Below, piece by piece: positions 45,976-54,270 of a stretch of DNA of 64,000 nt. Positions within the stretch are counted from its first letter, which is position 1. Every line of letters starts with the position of its first letter. The position numbers and the translations under genes were made by a program. The stretch comes from Salinisphaera dokdonensis (lineage in GTDB: Bacteria > Pseudomonadota > Gammaproteobacteria > Nevskiales > Salinisphaeraceae), in the NCBI RefSeq assembly GCF_040361215.1, contig NZ_APND01000003.1, forward strand, positions 434,001-498,000. Direction: 5' to 3'. A model generated the notes under the pieces. That model was not told where the DNA came from. It saw only the letters and a program-made list of their open reading frames with translations, and ran no database searches.

Positions 45976-46401
45976 CTAGCGCGGAGGGTGCATGACCCGC
46001 ATCAGGATCGCGACGCCCACACCCCAGAAGCCGTTGAGCGCCAAGCCTATGCCCACGCGCGGCAGTGTCAGGCCATCGAGAATTTCCGGGAACGGCTGTC
46101 CCTTGAGCCATTGCACCAGGAACAGATACACGATGGTGGGGCCGATGGCGCCGAGGATGAACGCCCCCACGTAGTAGCCCGCAGCAAGCGCGCGCCTAAT
46201 GAGCAGCCAGAGCAGCATGCCCCAGAGCGCGCCCCAGAAAGCCAGGGACACCACCGCCGGTACACCGAACGGCGGAACGGGCGCCATATTCCAAACGCTC
46301 GCATCGAGCAGGTCAGCCCTGTCGAGGCCCCAGAGCAGCCCTTGATGGAATACCAGCGTGGAAACGAAACCGGCAATGAATGCCTTGATGTAAGCGAACA
46401 T
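45976..46401 (-). CDS. Small integral membrane protein of unknown function
   Basis: 141 residues with about four hydrophobic helices (IKAFIAGFVSTLVFHQGLLW; AVVSLAFWGALWGMLLWLLI; YYVGAFILGAIGPTIVYLFLV; RVGIGLALNGFWGVGVAILMRV). Similar uncharacterised proteins are common in proteobacteria, but I cannot name a function. It is read from a separate start 39 bp downstream of the GST gene and could be part of the same transcript. Confidence 0.75.
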   Translation of the reverse strand: MFAYIKAFIAGFVSTLVFHQGLLWGLDRADLLDASVWNMAPVPPFGVPAVVSLAFWGALWGMLLWLLIRRALAAGYYVGAFILGAIGPTIVYLFLVQWLKGQPFPEILDGLTLPRVGIGLALNGFWGVGVAILMRVMHPPR

Positions 46402-46440
46402 GAACAGCCTTGATATAGATGAAGTCGGTGTAGTGGCCGG

Positions 46441-47151
46441 CTAGCCGCCGCGCGCCGTATCGGCCGTCTGATTGAACAGACGCTGACGCGCCGCTTCGGT
46501 CTTGGGCTGGCCGCCACGCCATTCCCTGCCCAGATCGACGCCTTTCTGCACGGCCGGGCGTTCCTTGACCCGTTGCCGCCAGGCGGCGACGTTCGGAAAC
46601 TCATCCAGCGGCTGGCCCATCGCTTTCGCAATCAGCACCCAGGGCCAATTGACAATATCGGCGATCGTATAGGTCTCGCCGACCAGATAGTCACGACCTT
46701 CCAATCGGCGCTCGAGCACGCCCAGGCAGCGGTGATATTCGCCGGTGTAGCGCTTGTACGAGTACGGATGATCGCCCGGTGCGTAATTGACGAAATGACT
46801 CATCTGGCCGCCCATGGGCCCGAGATTACCCACCTGCCAGAACAGCCATTCGTCCACCTCCTTACGTAGGCGTAGATCCTCCGGCATGAACCGGCCGGCC
46901 TTCTCGGCAAGATAGCGTGCGATCGCACCGGATTCGAAGATGGCCAGCGGCTCCTCGCCATAGCCGGGCGCCGGCTCATGATCGACGATCGCCGGCATGC
47001 GGTTATTGGGTGAGATGGCCAGAAAAGCCGGCTCGAATTGATCGCCGGCGTTGATATCCACCGGGATCAGCTTGTATTCGAGATCCAGTTCCTCAAGAAG
47101 AATGGAAATCTTCCAGCCGTTGGGCGTGGGCCAGTAATAGAAGTCGATCAT
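46441..47151 (-). CDS. Glutathione S-transferase (YfcG/YghU-like)
   Basis: 236 residues. The thioredoxin-like N-terminal domain starts MIDFYYWPTPNGWKISILLEEL, where the Thr9/Asn11 pair replaces the catalytic Ser/Tyr, as in the Nu-class GST YfcG. NNRMPAIVDHEP and IFESGAIARYLAEK form the glutathione site. The helical C-terminal domain has GPMGGQMSHF and YTIADIVNWPWV. YfcG-type enzymes have disulfide reductase activity. It begins 7 bp after the CoA-transferase stop, so the two are in one operon. Confidence 0.9.
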   Translation of the reverse strand: MIDFYYWPTPNGWKISILLEELDLEYKLIPVDINAGDQFEPAFLAISPNNRMPAIVDHEPAPGYGEEPLAIFESGAIARYLAEKAGRFMPEDLRLRKEVDEWLFWQVGNLGPMGGQMSHFVNYAPGDHPYSYKRYTGEYHRCLGVLERRLEGRDYLVGETYTIADIVNWPWVLIAKAMGQPLDEFPNVAAWRQRVKERPAVQKGVDLGREWRGGQPKTEAARQRLFNQTADTARGG

Positions 47152-47158
47152 CGCGATA

Positions 47159-48364
47159 TCAACCTTTTGCGTCGGTGCTGGCGGCCGCAGCGCCGGCTTC
47201 GATCAAAGCCTTGATGGCGTCGGCGTCGTAGCCGTTTTCCTCGAGCACGGCCACGGTATCGCCGCCCAGCGGCGGCGCGCCGCGATAATCCGGCTGCGGC
47301 ATATTGGAGAAACGGGCGGCCGGGCGCGCCTGACGTAGACGACCGGCCTGCTCGTGGTCGGTCTCCACCAGTATCGCGTTCGCGGCGATCTGTTCGTGCG
47401 ATAGCAGATCGGTGCGTGTCAGCACCGGCGCACAGGGCACGCCATGCTCCGTCAGCCGCTCCAGCCAGTGCTCGGCGCTGTTGGTGGCCAACTTCTCCTG
47501 GGTCATCTCGAGCCGCACATTGATATTGTCCTGGCGCGCGGCCGGCGTGGCGAAGCGCGGATCCTCGCCCCATTCCGGCGTGTCGAGCGCGGCCAGCAAG
47601 GCCCGCCACTCCTTGTCGCTCTGGACCGCCACGCTGATATGGCCGGTGGTGGTCTCATAGATCAGATCGATGAAGCTGGCGGCCTTGGCCTGGTCGAATT
47701 CGTCGCCGACGAAGGTCTGGCTGTTCATGTCGGAATGCCAGAGGAAATCGATTACCGCATCGAGCATGGAAACATGCACATGTTGTCCCGGCGCGCCGTT
47801 GGCCCGCGCGAGCAGCGCGGCCGTAATCGCCTGGGCGGCGACATAGCCGGTGAGCTTGTCCGGCACGATGGTGCGCACCAGCCGCGGGCGGGCCTCGTCG
47901 GAGCCGCCCTGGATACTGGCCAGGCTCGACAGCGCCTGTACGAGCGGATCGTAGACGGGATAAGTCGCATACGGCCCGGCGTCGCCAAAACCGCTGATCG
48001 AGCAGTAGACGATATGCGGCGCGACTTCGCGAATCGCGGCCTCCCCGATGCCCATGCGCTCGGCGACACCGGGGCGGAAGTTCTGTACGAACACGTCGGC
48101 GTTCTCGCACAGGCGCCGCAAGGCGTCGCGGCCTTCCGGCGCCTTGAGATCGAGCGCGACGGAGCGCTTGTTGCGATTGTTGTTGAGATAGCTCGCCGAG
48201 AATCCGTGACGCTGATTCGAGGCCAGCCGCGTGTAGTCGCCGACATCGGGACGCTCGATCTTGAGCACTTCGGCGCCCTGGTCGGCGAGCTGCATGGTCG
48301 CGAGCGGACCCGAAACCATGGCAGTGAGGTCGATGACGCGATAACCGGAGAGAGGCTGTTTCAT
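47159..48364 (-). CDS. CaiB/BaiF family (class III) CoA-transferase
   Basis: 401 residues, the usual length. Family marks: LSGYRVIDLTAMVSGPLATMQLADQGAEVLKIERP, YLNNNRNKRSVALDLK, NFRPGVAERMG, ISGFGDAGPY followed by YDPLVQALS with the catalytic Asp, and GVPCAPVLTRTDLL. These enzymes move CoA between carboxylic acids (formyl, succinyl, mesaconyl, bile acid and others). The substrate is unknown. The operon with a glutathione S-transferase suggests breakdown of a conjugated or electrophilic carboxylate, which is inference. Confidence 0.9.
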   Translation of the reverse strand: MKQPLSGYRVIDLTAMVSGPLATMQLADQGAEVLKIERPDVGDYTRLASNQRHGFSASYLNNNRNKRSVALDLKAPEGRDALRRLCENADVFVQNFRPGVAERMGIGEAAIREVAPHIVYCSISGFGDAGPYATYPVYDPLVQALSSLASIQGGSDEARPRLVRTIVPDKLTGYVAAQAITAALLARANGAPGQHVHVSMLDAVIDFLWHSDMNSQTFVGDEFDQAKAASFIDLIYETTTGHISVAVQSDKEWRALLAALDTPEWGEDPRFATPAARQDNINVRLEMTQEKLATNSAEHWLERLTEHGVPCAPVLTRTDLLSHEQIAANAILVETDHEQAGRLRQARPAARFSNMPQPDYRGAPPLGGDTVAVLEENGYDADAIKALIEAGAAAASTDAKG

Positions 48365-48477
48365 GCGCGAGAGTTTAATGGGAGACAGAACACGCGGGAA
48401 GGCGACGCGCTTTTCTCGCGCGCGCTGCGCGGCGACAATAGCGGCCCAATCCGCCCTGCCCGCTGCAAAGGATCACC

Positions 48478-49668
48478 ATGACCACTCTCGGCACCCCCGG
48501 CTCCGATTCCGCCACCCGCGTGATGCTGCTGGGCAGCGGCGAACTCGGCAAGGAAGTCGCCATCGAGCTCACACGGCTGGGCTGCGAGATCATCGCCGTC
48601 GATCGTTACGAGCGCGCCCCGGCGATGCAGGTCGCCCATCGCTTTCACGTCATCGACATGACCGACGGCGCGGCGATGCGCGAAATCGTTGAACAGGAAC
48701 AGCCCGCGCTGATCGTGCCCGAGATCGAGGCCATCGCCACGGCCACGCTCGTGGAACTGGAATCCGAGGGTTTCAACGTGGTGCCCACCGCGCGCGCCGC
48801 ACAGCTGACCATGGACCGCGAAGGCATCCGCCGCCTGGCGGCTGACGAACTCGGCCTGCCGACCTCGCCGTTCCGCTTTGCCGAAACCGAGGCCGATTAT
48901 CGCGCCGCGGTCGAAGCCATCGGCCTGCCCTGCGTGGTCAAGCCGGTGATGTCCTCCTCCGGCAAGGGCCAGAGCACGGTTCGCAGCGACGCCGATATCG
49001 AAGCGGCCTGGGCCTATTCGCAATCGGGCGGGCGCGGGCGCAAGGGCGAAAATTCACGCGTGATTATCGAGGGCTTCGTCGAATTCGACTATGAAATCAC
49101 CCTGCTGACCGTGCGCCACGTGGGCGGCACGAGTTTCTGCGCGCCGATCGGCCATCGCCAGGTCGACGGCGACTATCACGAGTCCTGGCAGCCGCAGGCG
49201 ATGACCGAGGCCGCGCTGGCCGAGGCCCAGCGCCAGGCCCGGGCGATCACGGATGCGCTTGGCGGGCATGGCCTGTTCGGCGTCGAATTCTTCGTCGCCG
49301 GCGACACGGTCTGGTTTTCCGAGGTCTCGCCGCGCCCGCACGACACCGGCCTGGTCACGCTCGTCAGCCAGAACCTGTCCGAGTTCGCCCTGCACGCCCG
49401 GGCGATCCTCGGCCTGCCGGTGCCGCTGATCGATCCGCGCGGGCCTTCGGCGTCGGCGGTCATCCTCGGCAACGGCCAGAGCGAATCGATGCGCTACAGC
49501 GGCCTCGAAACGGCCTTGGCCGAACGCGATACCGAACTGCGCCTGTTCGGCAAGCCGGTCATCGATGGCGCCCGTCGGCTGGGCGTTGCCCTGGCCCGCG
49601 GCGAAACAGTCGAAGAAGCGCGCGAGAAAGCACGCAACAGCGCCGCAGCCGTTCAGATCGACTATTGA
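48478..49668 (+). CDS. purT: Formate-dependent phosphoribosylglycinamide formyltransferase 2
   Basis: 396 residues of the ATP-grasp type, normal for PurT. It makes formyl-GAR from formate, ATP and GAR in purine synthesis. Recognisable segments are MLLGSGELGKEVAIELTRLGCEIIAVDRY, VPEIEAIAT, CVVKPVMSSSGKGQS, GRKGENSRVIIEGFVEFDYEITLLTVR and EFFVAGDTVWFSEVSPRPHDTGLVTL. It is transcribed alone, divergent from the CoA-transferase (113-bp gap). Confidence 0.96.
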   Translation: MTTLGTPGSDSATRVMLLGSGELGKEVAIELTRLGCEIIAVDRYERAPAMQVAHRFHVIDMTDGAAMREIVEQEQPALIVPEIEAIATATLVELESEGFNVVPTARAAQLTMDREGIRRLAADELGLPTSPFRFAETEADYRAAVEAIGLPCVVKPVMSSSGKGQSTVRSDADIEAAWAYSQSGGRGRKGENSRVIIEGFVEFDYEITLLTVRHVGGTSFCAPIGHRQVDGDYHESWQPQAMTEAALAEAQRQARAITDALGGHGLFGVEFFVAGDTVWFSEVSPRPHDTGLVTLVSQNLSEFALHARAILGLPVPLIDPRGPSASAVILGNGQSESMRYSGLETALAERDTELRLFGKPVIDGARRLGVALARGETVEEAREKARNSAAAVQIDY

Positions 49669-49712
49669 AGCGCTTGCCACACAAGGTGAGAAAGGCTGTG
49701 TATTCAGATACG

Positions 49713-49736
49713 GGAAAGGTGCCTTTCCTTTATACT
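49713..49736 (+). promoter_or_regulatory. Inverted repeat adjoining a possible -10 box before the acidic lipoprotein
   Basis: GGAAAGG (49713-49719) and CCTTTCC (49722-49728) form a perfect inverted repeat only 2 nt apart, immediately before TTTATACTTTC with TATACT at 49731-49736. This may be an operator overlapping a promoter for the gene at 49814. No good -35 box is seen. Confidence 0.35.
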
Positions 49737-49813
49737 TTCGTCCAAGTTCTGACGGGGGGCGCGATTCTCGCGCACAACTCAGTACTTCATCTACCGAACT
49801 CAAGGAGTCGAAT

Positions 49814-50038
49814 ATGCAAAAGAAACTGACCACGATCCTGCTGGCCATGCTGCTGGGCCTGGGCACGCTGAGCCTGGCCGCCTGTGAAGAAGACGGCCCG
49901 GCCGAGAACGCTGGCGAAAGCATCGACAACGCAACCGACGATGCCTCGAACAGCATGGAAGATGCTGGCGAAGACATGCAGGACAGCATGGAAGACGCCG
50001 GCGACGAGATGGAAGACGCGGCCGACGACGCCAGCTAA
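49814..50038 (+). CDS. Small acidic lipoprotein with short repeats
   Basis: 74 residues from the ATG at 49814 with AAGGAG upstream. The signal MQKKLTTILLAMLLGLGTLSLAAC ends in a lipobox (LAAC), so the mature protein is lipidated. The mature 50 residues are almost all Asp, Glu, Ala, Ser, Met and Asn, with near-repeats SMEDAGEDMQD and SMEDAGDEMED (period 11) that would form an amphipathic, strongly acidic helix. Similar small lipoproteins are not characterised. Strong terminator follows at 50071. Confidence 0.8.
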   Translation: MQKKLTTILLAMLLGLGTLSLAACEEDGPAENAGESIDNATDDASNSMEDAGEDMQDSMEDAGDEMEDAADDAS

Positions 50039-50070
50039 GCTGCTCGTCCGCGCAATCTCGTATTGCCAAA

Positions 50071-50101
50071 AGCCCGTCGCGAATCGCGACGGGCTTTTTT
50101 T
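50071..50101 (+). terminator. Rho-independent terminator after the acidic lipoprotein
   Basis: An 11-bp stem AGCCCGTCGCG (50071-50081) and CGCGACGGGCT (50085-50095), loop AAT, followed by seven T (50095-50101). Confidence 0.92.
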
Positions 50102-50151
50102 ATGCGCACGATATTATTGAACCGACGCTTTCAACCCGGAGCCATCATTCG

Positions 50152-50940
50152 ATGACCACCGCCCACGACCCCGATTCGAACTCTCCGGTCGCCCTCGTAA
50201 CCGGTGCCGGGCGCGGCATCGGCCGTGCCGTGACCCGACGTCTGCTGAACGACGGCTATCATGTCGGCGCCCTCGACCAAGACGCCGGCGCCCTCGCCGA
50301 TCTGCAGACCGGTCTTGATGCCGGCGTGCGTCTGCATTGCCAGACCCTGGTCGCCGACGTCGCCGATGAATCCGCCGTGCAGAGCGCAATCGAGCAGCTT
50401 GTCGCCACCCGCGGCCATCTCGATGTACTGGTGAACAACGCCGGTATCGCCGATCCCTTCAACGGCCCCATCGAGTCGTTGTCGCTGGCCGACTGGAATC
50501 GGGTGATCGGCACCAACCTGACCGGCTTTTTCCTATGCGCGAAGCACGCCGCGCCGCTGCTTCGCCAACGCCATGGTTGCATCGTCAACATGGCTTCCAG
50601 CCGCGCCTACCAGTCCGAGGCCGATACCGAAGCCTATGCCGCGAGCAAGGGTGGCATCAGTGCGCTGACCCATGCGCTGTCGATCAGCCTCGGTCCGGAT
50701 GTTCGTGTGAACGCGGTCGCCCCGGGCTGGATCGACGTCCGGGATGAACAGCCGGGCGCGCAGACGCCGTCATCGCTGCGCGCGGTTGACCACGAACAGC
50801 ACCCGGGCGGGCGAGTCGGCCGCGGCGACGATATCGCGGGCGTGGTCGCCTTTCTATGCGGCCGTGATGCGGCTTTCATCACCGGTCAAACGCTGGTGGC
50901 CGATGGCGGCATGACCCGCAAGATGATCTACCAGCACTAG
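50152..50940 (+). CDS. Short-chain dehydrogenase/reductase (FabG-like)
   Basis: 262 residues. The cofactor motif is VTGAGRGIGRAV; NNAG is at about residue 96; the catalytic residues are Ser in MASSRAYQ and Tyr/Lys in AYAASKGG. It ends with the classical TGQTLVADGGMTRK. All active-site residues are present. Classical SDRs of this type reduce 3-oxoacyl or sugar-type substrates; the true substrate is unknown. Monocistronic between a terminator and the OsmC gene. Confidence 0.88.
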   Translation: MTTAHDPDSNSPVALVTGAGRGIGRAVTRRLLNDGYHVGALDQDAGALADLQTGLDAGVRLHCQTLVADVADESAVQSAIEQLVATRGHLDVLVNNAGIADPFNGPIESLSLADWNRVIGTNLTGFFLCAKHAAPLLRQRHGCIVNMASSRAYQSEADTEAYAASKGGISALTHALSISLGPDVRVNAVAPGWIDVRDEQPGAQTPSSLRAVDHEQHPGGRVGRGDDIAGVVAFLCGRDAAFITGQTLVADGGMTRKMIYQH

Positions 50941-51110
50941 AAATCGGCGATGCTCTGTTGCGGCATCCCGGCGGGTCGAGCCGTCTGTCGATTGCGGCAC
51001 CACCGGCCCGTTCGAGCATGTCGCGAGCCATTTAGATTGCGCACAATACTTGTCTTTGCCATCCAACGGCCTTACCGTCGAGGCTGTCATCGATAAACAA
51101 GGAGTGACGT

Positions 51111-51536
51111 ATGCCCATTCGCAAGGCAAATGCGCAATGGCAAGGTGATCTGAAGTCCGGCAAGGGCAACATGGCCCTGGAAAGTGGCGCCTACGAAGGC
51201 CAGTTCTCGTTCAAGACCCGTTTCGAGGACGGCAACGGCACCAATCCGGAAGAACTCGTGGGCGCGGCGCATGCCGGCTGCTTCTCGATGCAGTTCTCGG
51301 CCATGCTCGCCGCCGAAGGCCATACGCCGGATTCGGTGCAGACCGAGGCCAAGGTGCACTTCTCGGTCGAGGACACGCCGACGATCGAACGTATCGATCT
51401 GATCACGCGTGGCAAGGTCCCCGGCATGGACGATTCCCAGTTCAAGGACATCGCTTCCAAGGCCAAGGACGCCTGCCCCGTATCGCGTCTTTACACCGGC
51501 GCCGAGATCACGCTCGACGCCGCTCTGGAGAGCTGA
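51111..51536 (+). CDS. OsmC family peroxiredoxin-like protein
   Basis: 141 residues after AAGGAGTG. The two catalytic cysteines of organic hydroperoxide reduction are Cys57 in AAHAGCFSM and Cys122 in KDACPVSRLYTGAEI. The motif NPEELVGAAHAGC is the family signature. It detoxifies organic peroxides in the cytosol and in other bacteria is osmotically or stationary-phase induced. A terminator follows. Confidence 0.93.
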   Translation: MPIRKANAQWQGDLKSGKGNMALESGAYEGQFSFKTRFEDGNGTNPEELVGAAHAGCFSMQFSAMLAAEGHTPDSVQTEAKVHFSVEDTPTIERIDLITRGKVPGMDDSQFKDIASKAKDACPVSRLYTGAEITLDAALES

Positions 51537-51570
51537 TCGCCTTCAACAGCGGTAAAGCGTGCGAACGAAA

Positions 51571-51595
51571 AGCCGGGCCTTAGTCCGGCTTTTTT
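51571..51595 (+). terminator. Rho-independent terminator after osmC-like gene
   Basis: AGCCGG (51571-51576) pairs with CCGGCT (51585-51590) around an 8-nt loop, followed by a run of T (51590-51595). Confidence 0.8.
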
Positions 51596-51759
51596 ATGTC
51601 TGCTACGCACGTTTTCGCGCGACACAACCAGCGCTCACAGCGGCCCTTTCCTGCGCGAAACGCCCGCGAAACACATGATTTTGCCCCGACGGCCATTGTT
51701 TTTTGCCTGATCGTCGCAAGGTCTTGTCTTTCACACGCGCCAATCAGAGCGAGAAAAGA

Positions 51760-52239
51760 ATGGAAGTCAAGCAGGACAGCGTCGTAAGCATCCACTACGT
51801 GCTGCGCGACACCGAGGGCGAAATCATCGATCAGTCGGGCGAAGAACAGCCGCTGGCGTATCTTCACGGCCACGGCAACATCGTGCCGGGTCTGGAGAAA
51901 GCGATCGAAGGTCATGCCGAGGGCGAAGAGGTCAAGACGACCATCGATCCCGAAGAAGGCTATGGCCCCTATCGCGAAGAGCTCGTGCAGAAGGTCAGCC
52001 GTGATGCCTTCCAGGGTGTCGACGAACTCGCGCCGGGCATGAGCTTCCGCGCCGAATCCGACGCCGGTCCCATGATCGTGACCGTCAAGGAAGTCGAAGG
52101 CGAAGAAGTCACGGTCGATGGCAACCACGTGTTGGCCGGCCAGACGCTCGACTTCACCGTGAACATCGCGGAAGTCCGTGAAGCCAGCAGCGAAGAGATC
52201 GAGCACGGCCACGTGCACGACGGCTCGACGCACGGCTAG
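51760..52239 (+). CDS. SlyD-like FKBP peptidyl-prolyl isomerase
   Basis: 159 residues from the ATG at 51760 (MEVKQDSVVSIHYVLRDTEGEIIDQS); a longer reading from 51703 is not supported. The FKBP domain is split by the insert-in-flap domain as in SlyD (LAYLHGHGNIVPGLEKAIEGH; DPEEGYGPYREELVQKV). The C-terminal tail EHGHVHDGSTHG is His-rich but much shorter than the metal-binding tail of E. coli SlyD. It catalyses prolyl isomerisation and acts as a chaperone; nickel binding by the tail is possible. Confidence 0.92.
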   Translation: MEVKQDSVVSIHYVLRDTEGEIIDQSGEEQPLAYLHGHGNIVPGLEKAIEGHAEGEEVKTTIDPEEGYGPYREELVQKVSRDAFQGVDELAPGMSFRAESDAGPMIVTVKEVEGEEVTVDGNHVLAGQTLDFTVNIAEVREASSEEIEHGHVHDGSTHG

Positions 52240-52359
52240 CACGCAGTAACAGGCGCGACGTGGCGGGCGGGCTCCTCGTTTGGGGAGCCCGCGCCGCAGC
52301 GTATTTGCGCCAGTGACTGACGATGCATTTCGATACAACCGAGGACAGGAGACCAGATC

Positions 52360-53052
52360 ATGAGTGAACCGGTTCTTCTGATCACCGGCGCTTCGAGCGG
52401 TATCGGCGCGGCCACCGCCCGCCATGCCGTCGAACAGGGCTATCGCGTGGCACTCGCCGCGCGCTCGGCCGCCAAGCTCGACGCCCTGGTCGACGAACTC
52501 GGTGGCGCCGACAAGGCTTTCGCCGTCAGCTGCGATGTGACCGACAAGGACTCACAGCAGCAGATGGTGCAATCCACGTTGGCGCATTTCGGCCAGATCG
52601 ACGCCGTATTCGCCAATGCCGGCATCGGCGGCAAACCCGGCGGATTCTGCGGTGCCGACAGCGACGTCTGGAAGGACATGATCCTTACCAACGTCTACGG
52701 CGTGGGCCTGACGATTCAATGCTGTGCCGAAGCGCTCAAGCAGAGTCGTGGCCATCTGCTTATCACCGGCTCGGCCGCGGGTCGCACCACCATCCCAGGT
52801 TCCATGTACAGCGCCACCAAGTGGGCGGTCTCCGCGATCGGCTACGGGGTGCGCGAGGAACTGCGAGGTACCGGCGTGCGCGTGACGCTTATCGAGCCCG
52901 GCATGGTCGATACGCCGTTTTTCGACGACCAGCCGGAACATGCACTGACCGATGGTGATATTGCCGAGGCCGTGCTGTTCTCGCTGTCACGTCCGGCCAG
53001 TGTCGACGTCAACGAAATCCTCGTCCGGCCGACGCCGAAGATCGAGGACTGA
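52360..53052 (+). CDS. Short-chain dehydrogenase/reductase
   Basis: 230 residues after an AGGAG-type site. The cofactor motif is ITGASSGIGAATAR, with NAGIG near residue 86. The catalytic Ser lies in ITGSAAGRT and the Tyr/Lys pair in MYSATKWAV. VTLIEPGMVDTPFFDD follows. It resembles the YdfG-like classical SDRs (serine or short-chain alcohol oxidation), but the substrate is not clear. A terminator follows the stop. Confidence 0.88.
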   Translation: MSEPVLLITGASSGIGAATARHAVEQGYRVALAARSAAKLDALVDELGGADKAFAVSCDVTDKDSQQQMVQSTLAHFGQIDAVFANAGIGGKPGGFCGADSDVWKDMILTNVYGVGLTIQCCAEALKQSRGHLLITGSAAGRTTIPGSMYSATKWAVSAIGYGVREELRGTGVRVTLIEPGMVDTPFFDDQPEHALTDGDIAEAVLFSLSRPASVDVNEILVRPTPKIED

Positions 53053-53090
53053 CTGACCCAGCGTCCGGATACAAGCCGCAGGCACAAAAA

Positions 53091-53118
53091 ACCCGGCGTT
53101 TGAAAGCGCCGGGTTTTT
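53091..53118. terminator. Bidirectional Rho-independent terminator
   Basis: ACCCGGCG (53091-53098) pairs with CGCCGGGT (53107-53114), with A-run before and T-run after, separating the SDR (+) and the convergent Sel1/SH3 gene (-). Confidence 0.88.
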
Positions 53119-53148
53119 TATTATCCGCGGGTCGTACCGCTGGCGTCC

Positions 53149-54153
53149 CTACTCGACCAGCAGGAACCCGGCGATCCAGCCCGTGCGACCGTCGTCGAAA
53201 CGAATCCGGCGCCAGTCCTTCTCTCGGCCGGTGATCATCACACGCTCGTTGCGCTTGGCCTGGAACTTCACACCGTTGCCGGTAGACGGCCCCGACCGCA
53301 CGTTGACTACATCGCCGCCGATATAACGGATCGGCCCGGTCTCGGATACGGCTTGCGGCAAGGCATCGTTGCCCCCGCGATCGCCGCCCTGCTGGCCCGA
53401 ACTCGCCTGCTGCCCGCCGTCATCGCCGTTGCGTAGTGGCGCGCTGCTGCCCGCGAGTAGAAAGTCGGCCACCCAGCCCACCGTGTAATCGTCACGGAAA
53501 ATGACCTGCGCCCAATCGTTGCGGGTATCCAAGACCGATACGCGTGTGTTGCGATCCGCCTGGCGCAATACCCGGCCGCGGGTACTCGGCTGGCTGCGGA
53601 TATTCACGTTGTCGCCATCGATACGCGACTGCGGCAGATTCTGGCTGATCTGCGGCAGATTGTTCTTGGCCGAACTATTGCCGGCAGCAGCCGCCTTGGC
53701 CGCCCACTTAGCCGCTTCGGCGAGATCCTGCTTTACGCCCTCGCCACGCACATAGAGCACGGCCAGATTGTTCTGGGCAGCCGACTCGCCGTGCTCGGCG
53801 GCGCGCGTGAACCACTCCGCGGCCAGGGCGCTATCCTTTTCTACGCCGTGCCCGGACTGATACATGATGCCGAGATTGTGTTCTGCCTTGGCGTAATTCT
53901 GCGCCGCCGCCTTCTCGTACCAGCGGCGCGCCTTGGCATAGTCCTGCTCGACGCCATAACCCTCGTCGTAGAGCACGCCCATGTTGTACTGGGCGTTGGC
54001 ATTGCCGTTGTCGGCCAACGGTTTGGCTGTCTTGAGTACTTCGGCAGCTTCGGCATCGCTGGGCGCCTGCGCGAAAGCGTTGTTGACGCTCGCGAACGCG
54101 GTGGAGGCCGTAATAGCTATAACCGCGAGCCGTGCGATCGCTGTTTTATTCAT
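53149..54153 (-). CDS. Secreted Sel1-repeat protein with two SH3b domains
   Basis: 334 residues from the ATG at 54153; AAGGA lies 8 bp upstream, better than the ATG at 54168. The signal peptide ends near AFAQA. Three Sel1 repeats (about 55-160: AQYNMGVLYDEGYGVEQDYAKARRWYEKAA, and two more) are followed by two bacterial SH3 domains (about 178-232 DNVNIRSQPSTRGRVL... and 280-334 DVVNVRSGPSTGNGV...) joined by a Gln/Gly/Asp-rich linker. It probably binds envelope proteins or peptidoglycan. The combination is unusual and function is unknown. Confidence 0.88.
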   Translation of the reverse strand: MNKTAIARLAVIAITASTAFASVNNAFAQAPSDAEAAEVLKTAKPLADNGNANAQYNMGVLYDEGYGVEQDYAKARRWYEKAAAQNYAKAEHNLGIMYQSGHGVEKDSALAAEWFTRAAEHGESAAQNNLAVLYVRGEGVKQDLAEAAKWAAKAAAAGNSSAKNNLPQISQNLPQSRIDGDNVNIRSQPSTRGRVLRQADRNTRVSVLDTRNDWAQVIFRDDYTVGWVADFLLAGSSAPLRNGDDGGQQASSGQQGGDRGGNDALPQAVSETGPIRYIGGDVVNVRSGPSTGNGVKFQAKRNERVMITGREKDWRRIRFDDGRTGWIAGFLLVE

Positions 54154-54270
54154 GCTCAATCCTTGCATTGCGGCCTTGTGACGGCCGCGAACCCCTCATT
54201 GAAAGTGCTTTTAACCAAACCCCGAGCGCACGGTCAAATACCGTGCAAAACCAGGCCTGTTCCCCAGTAA

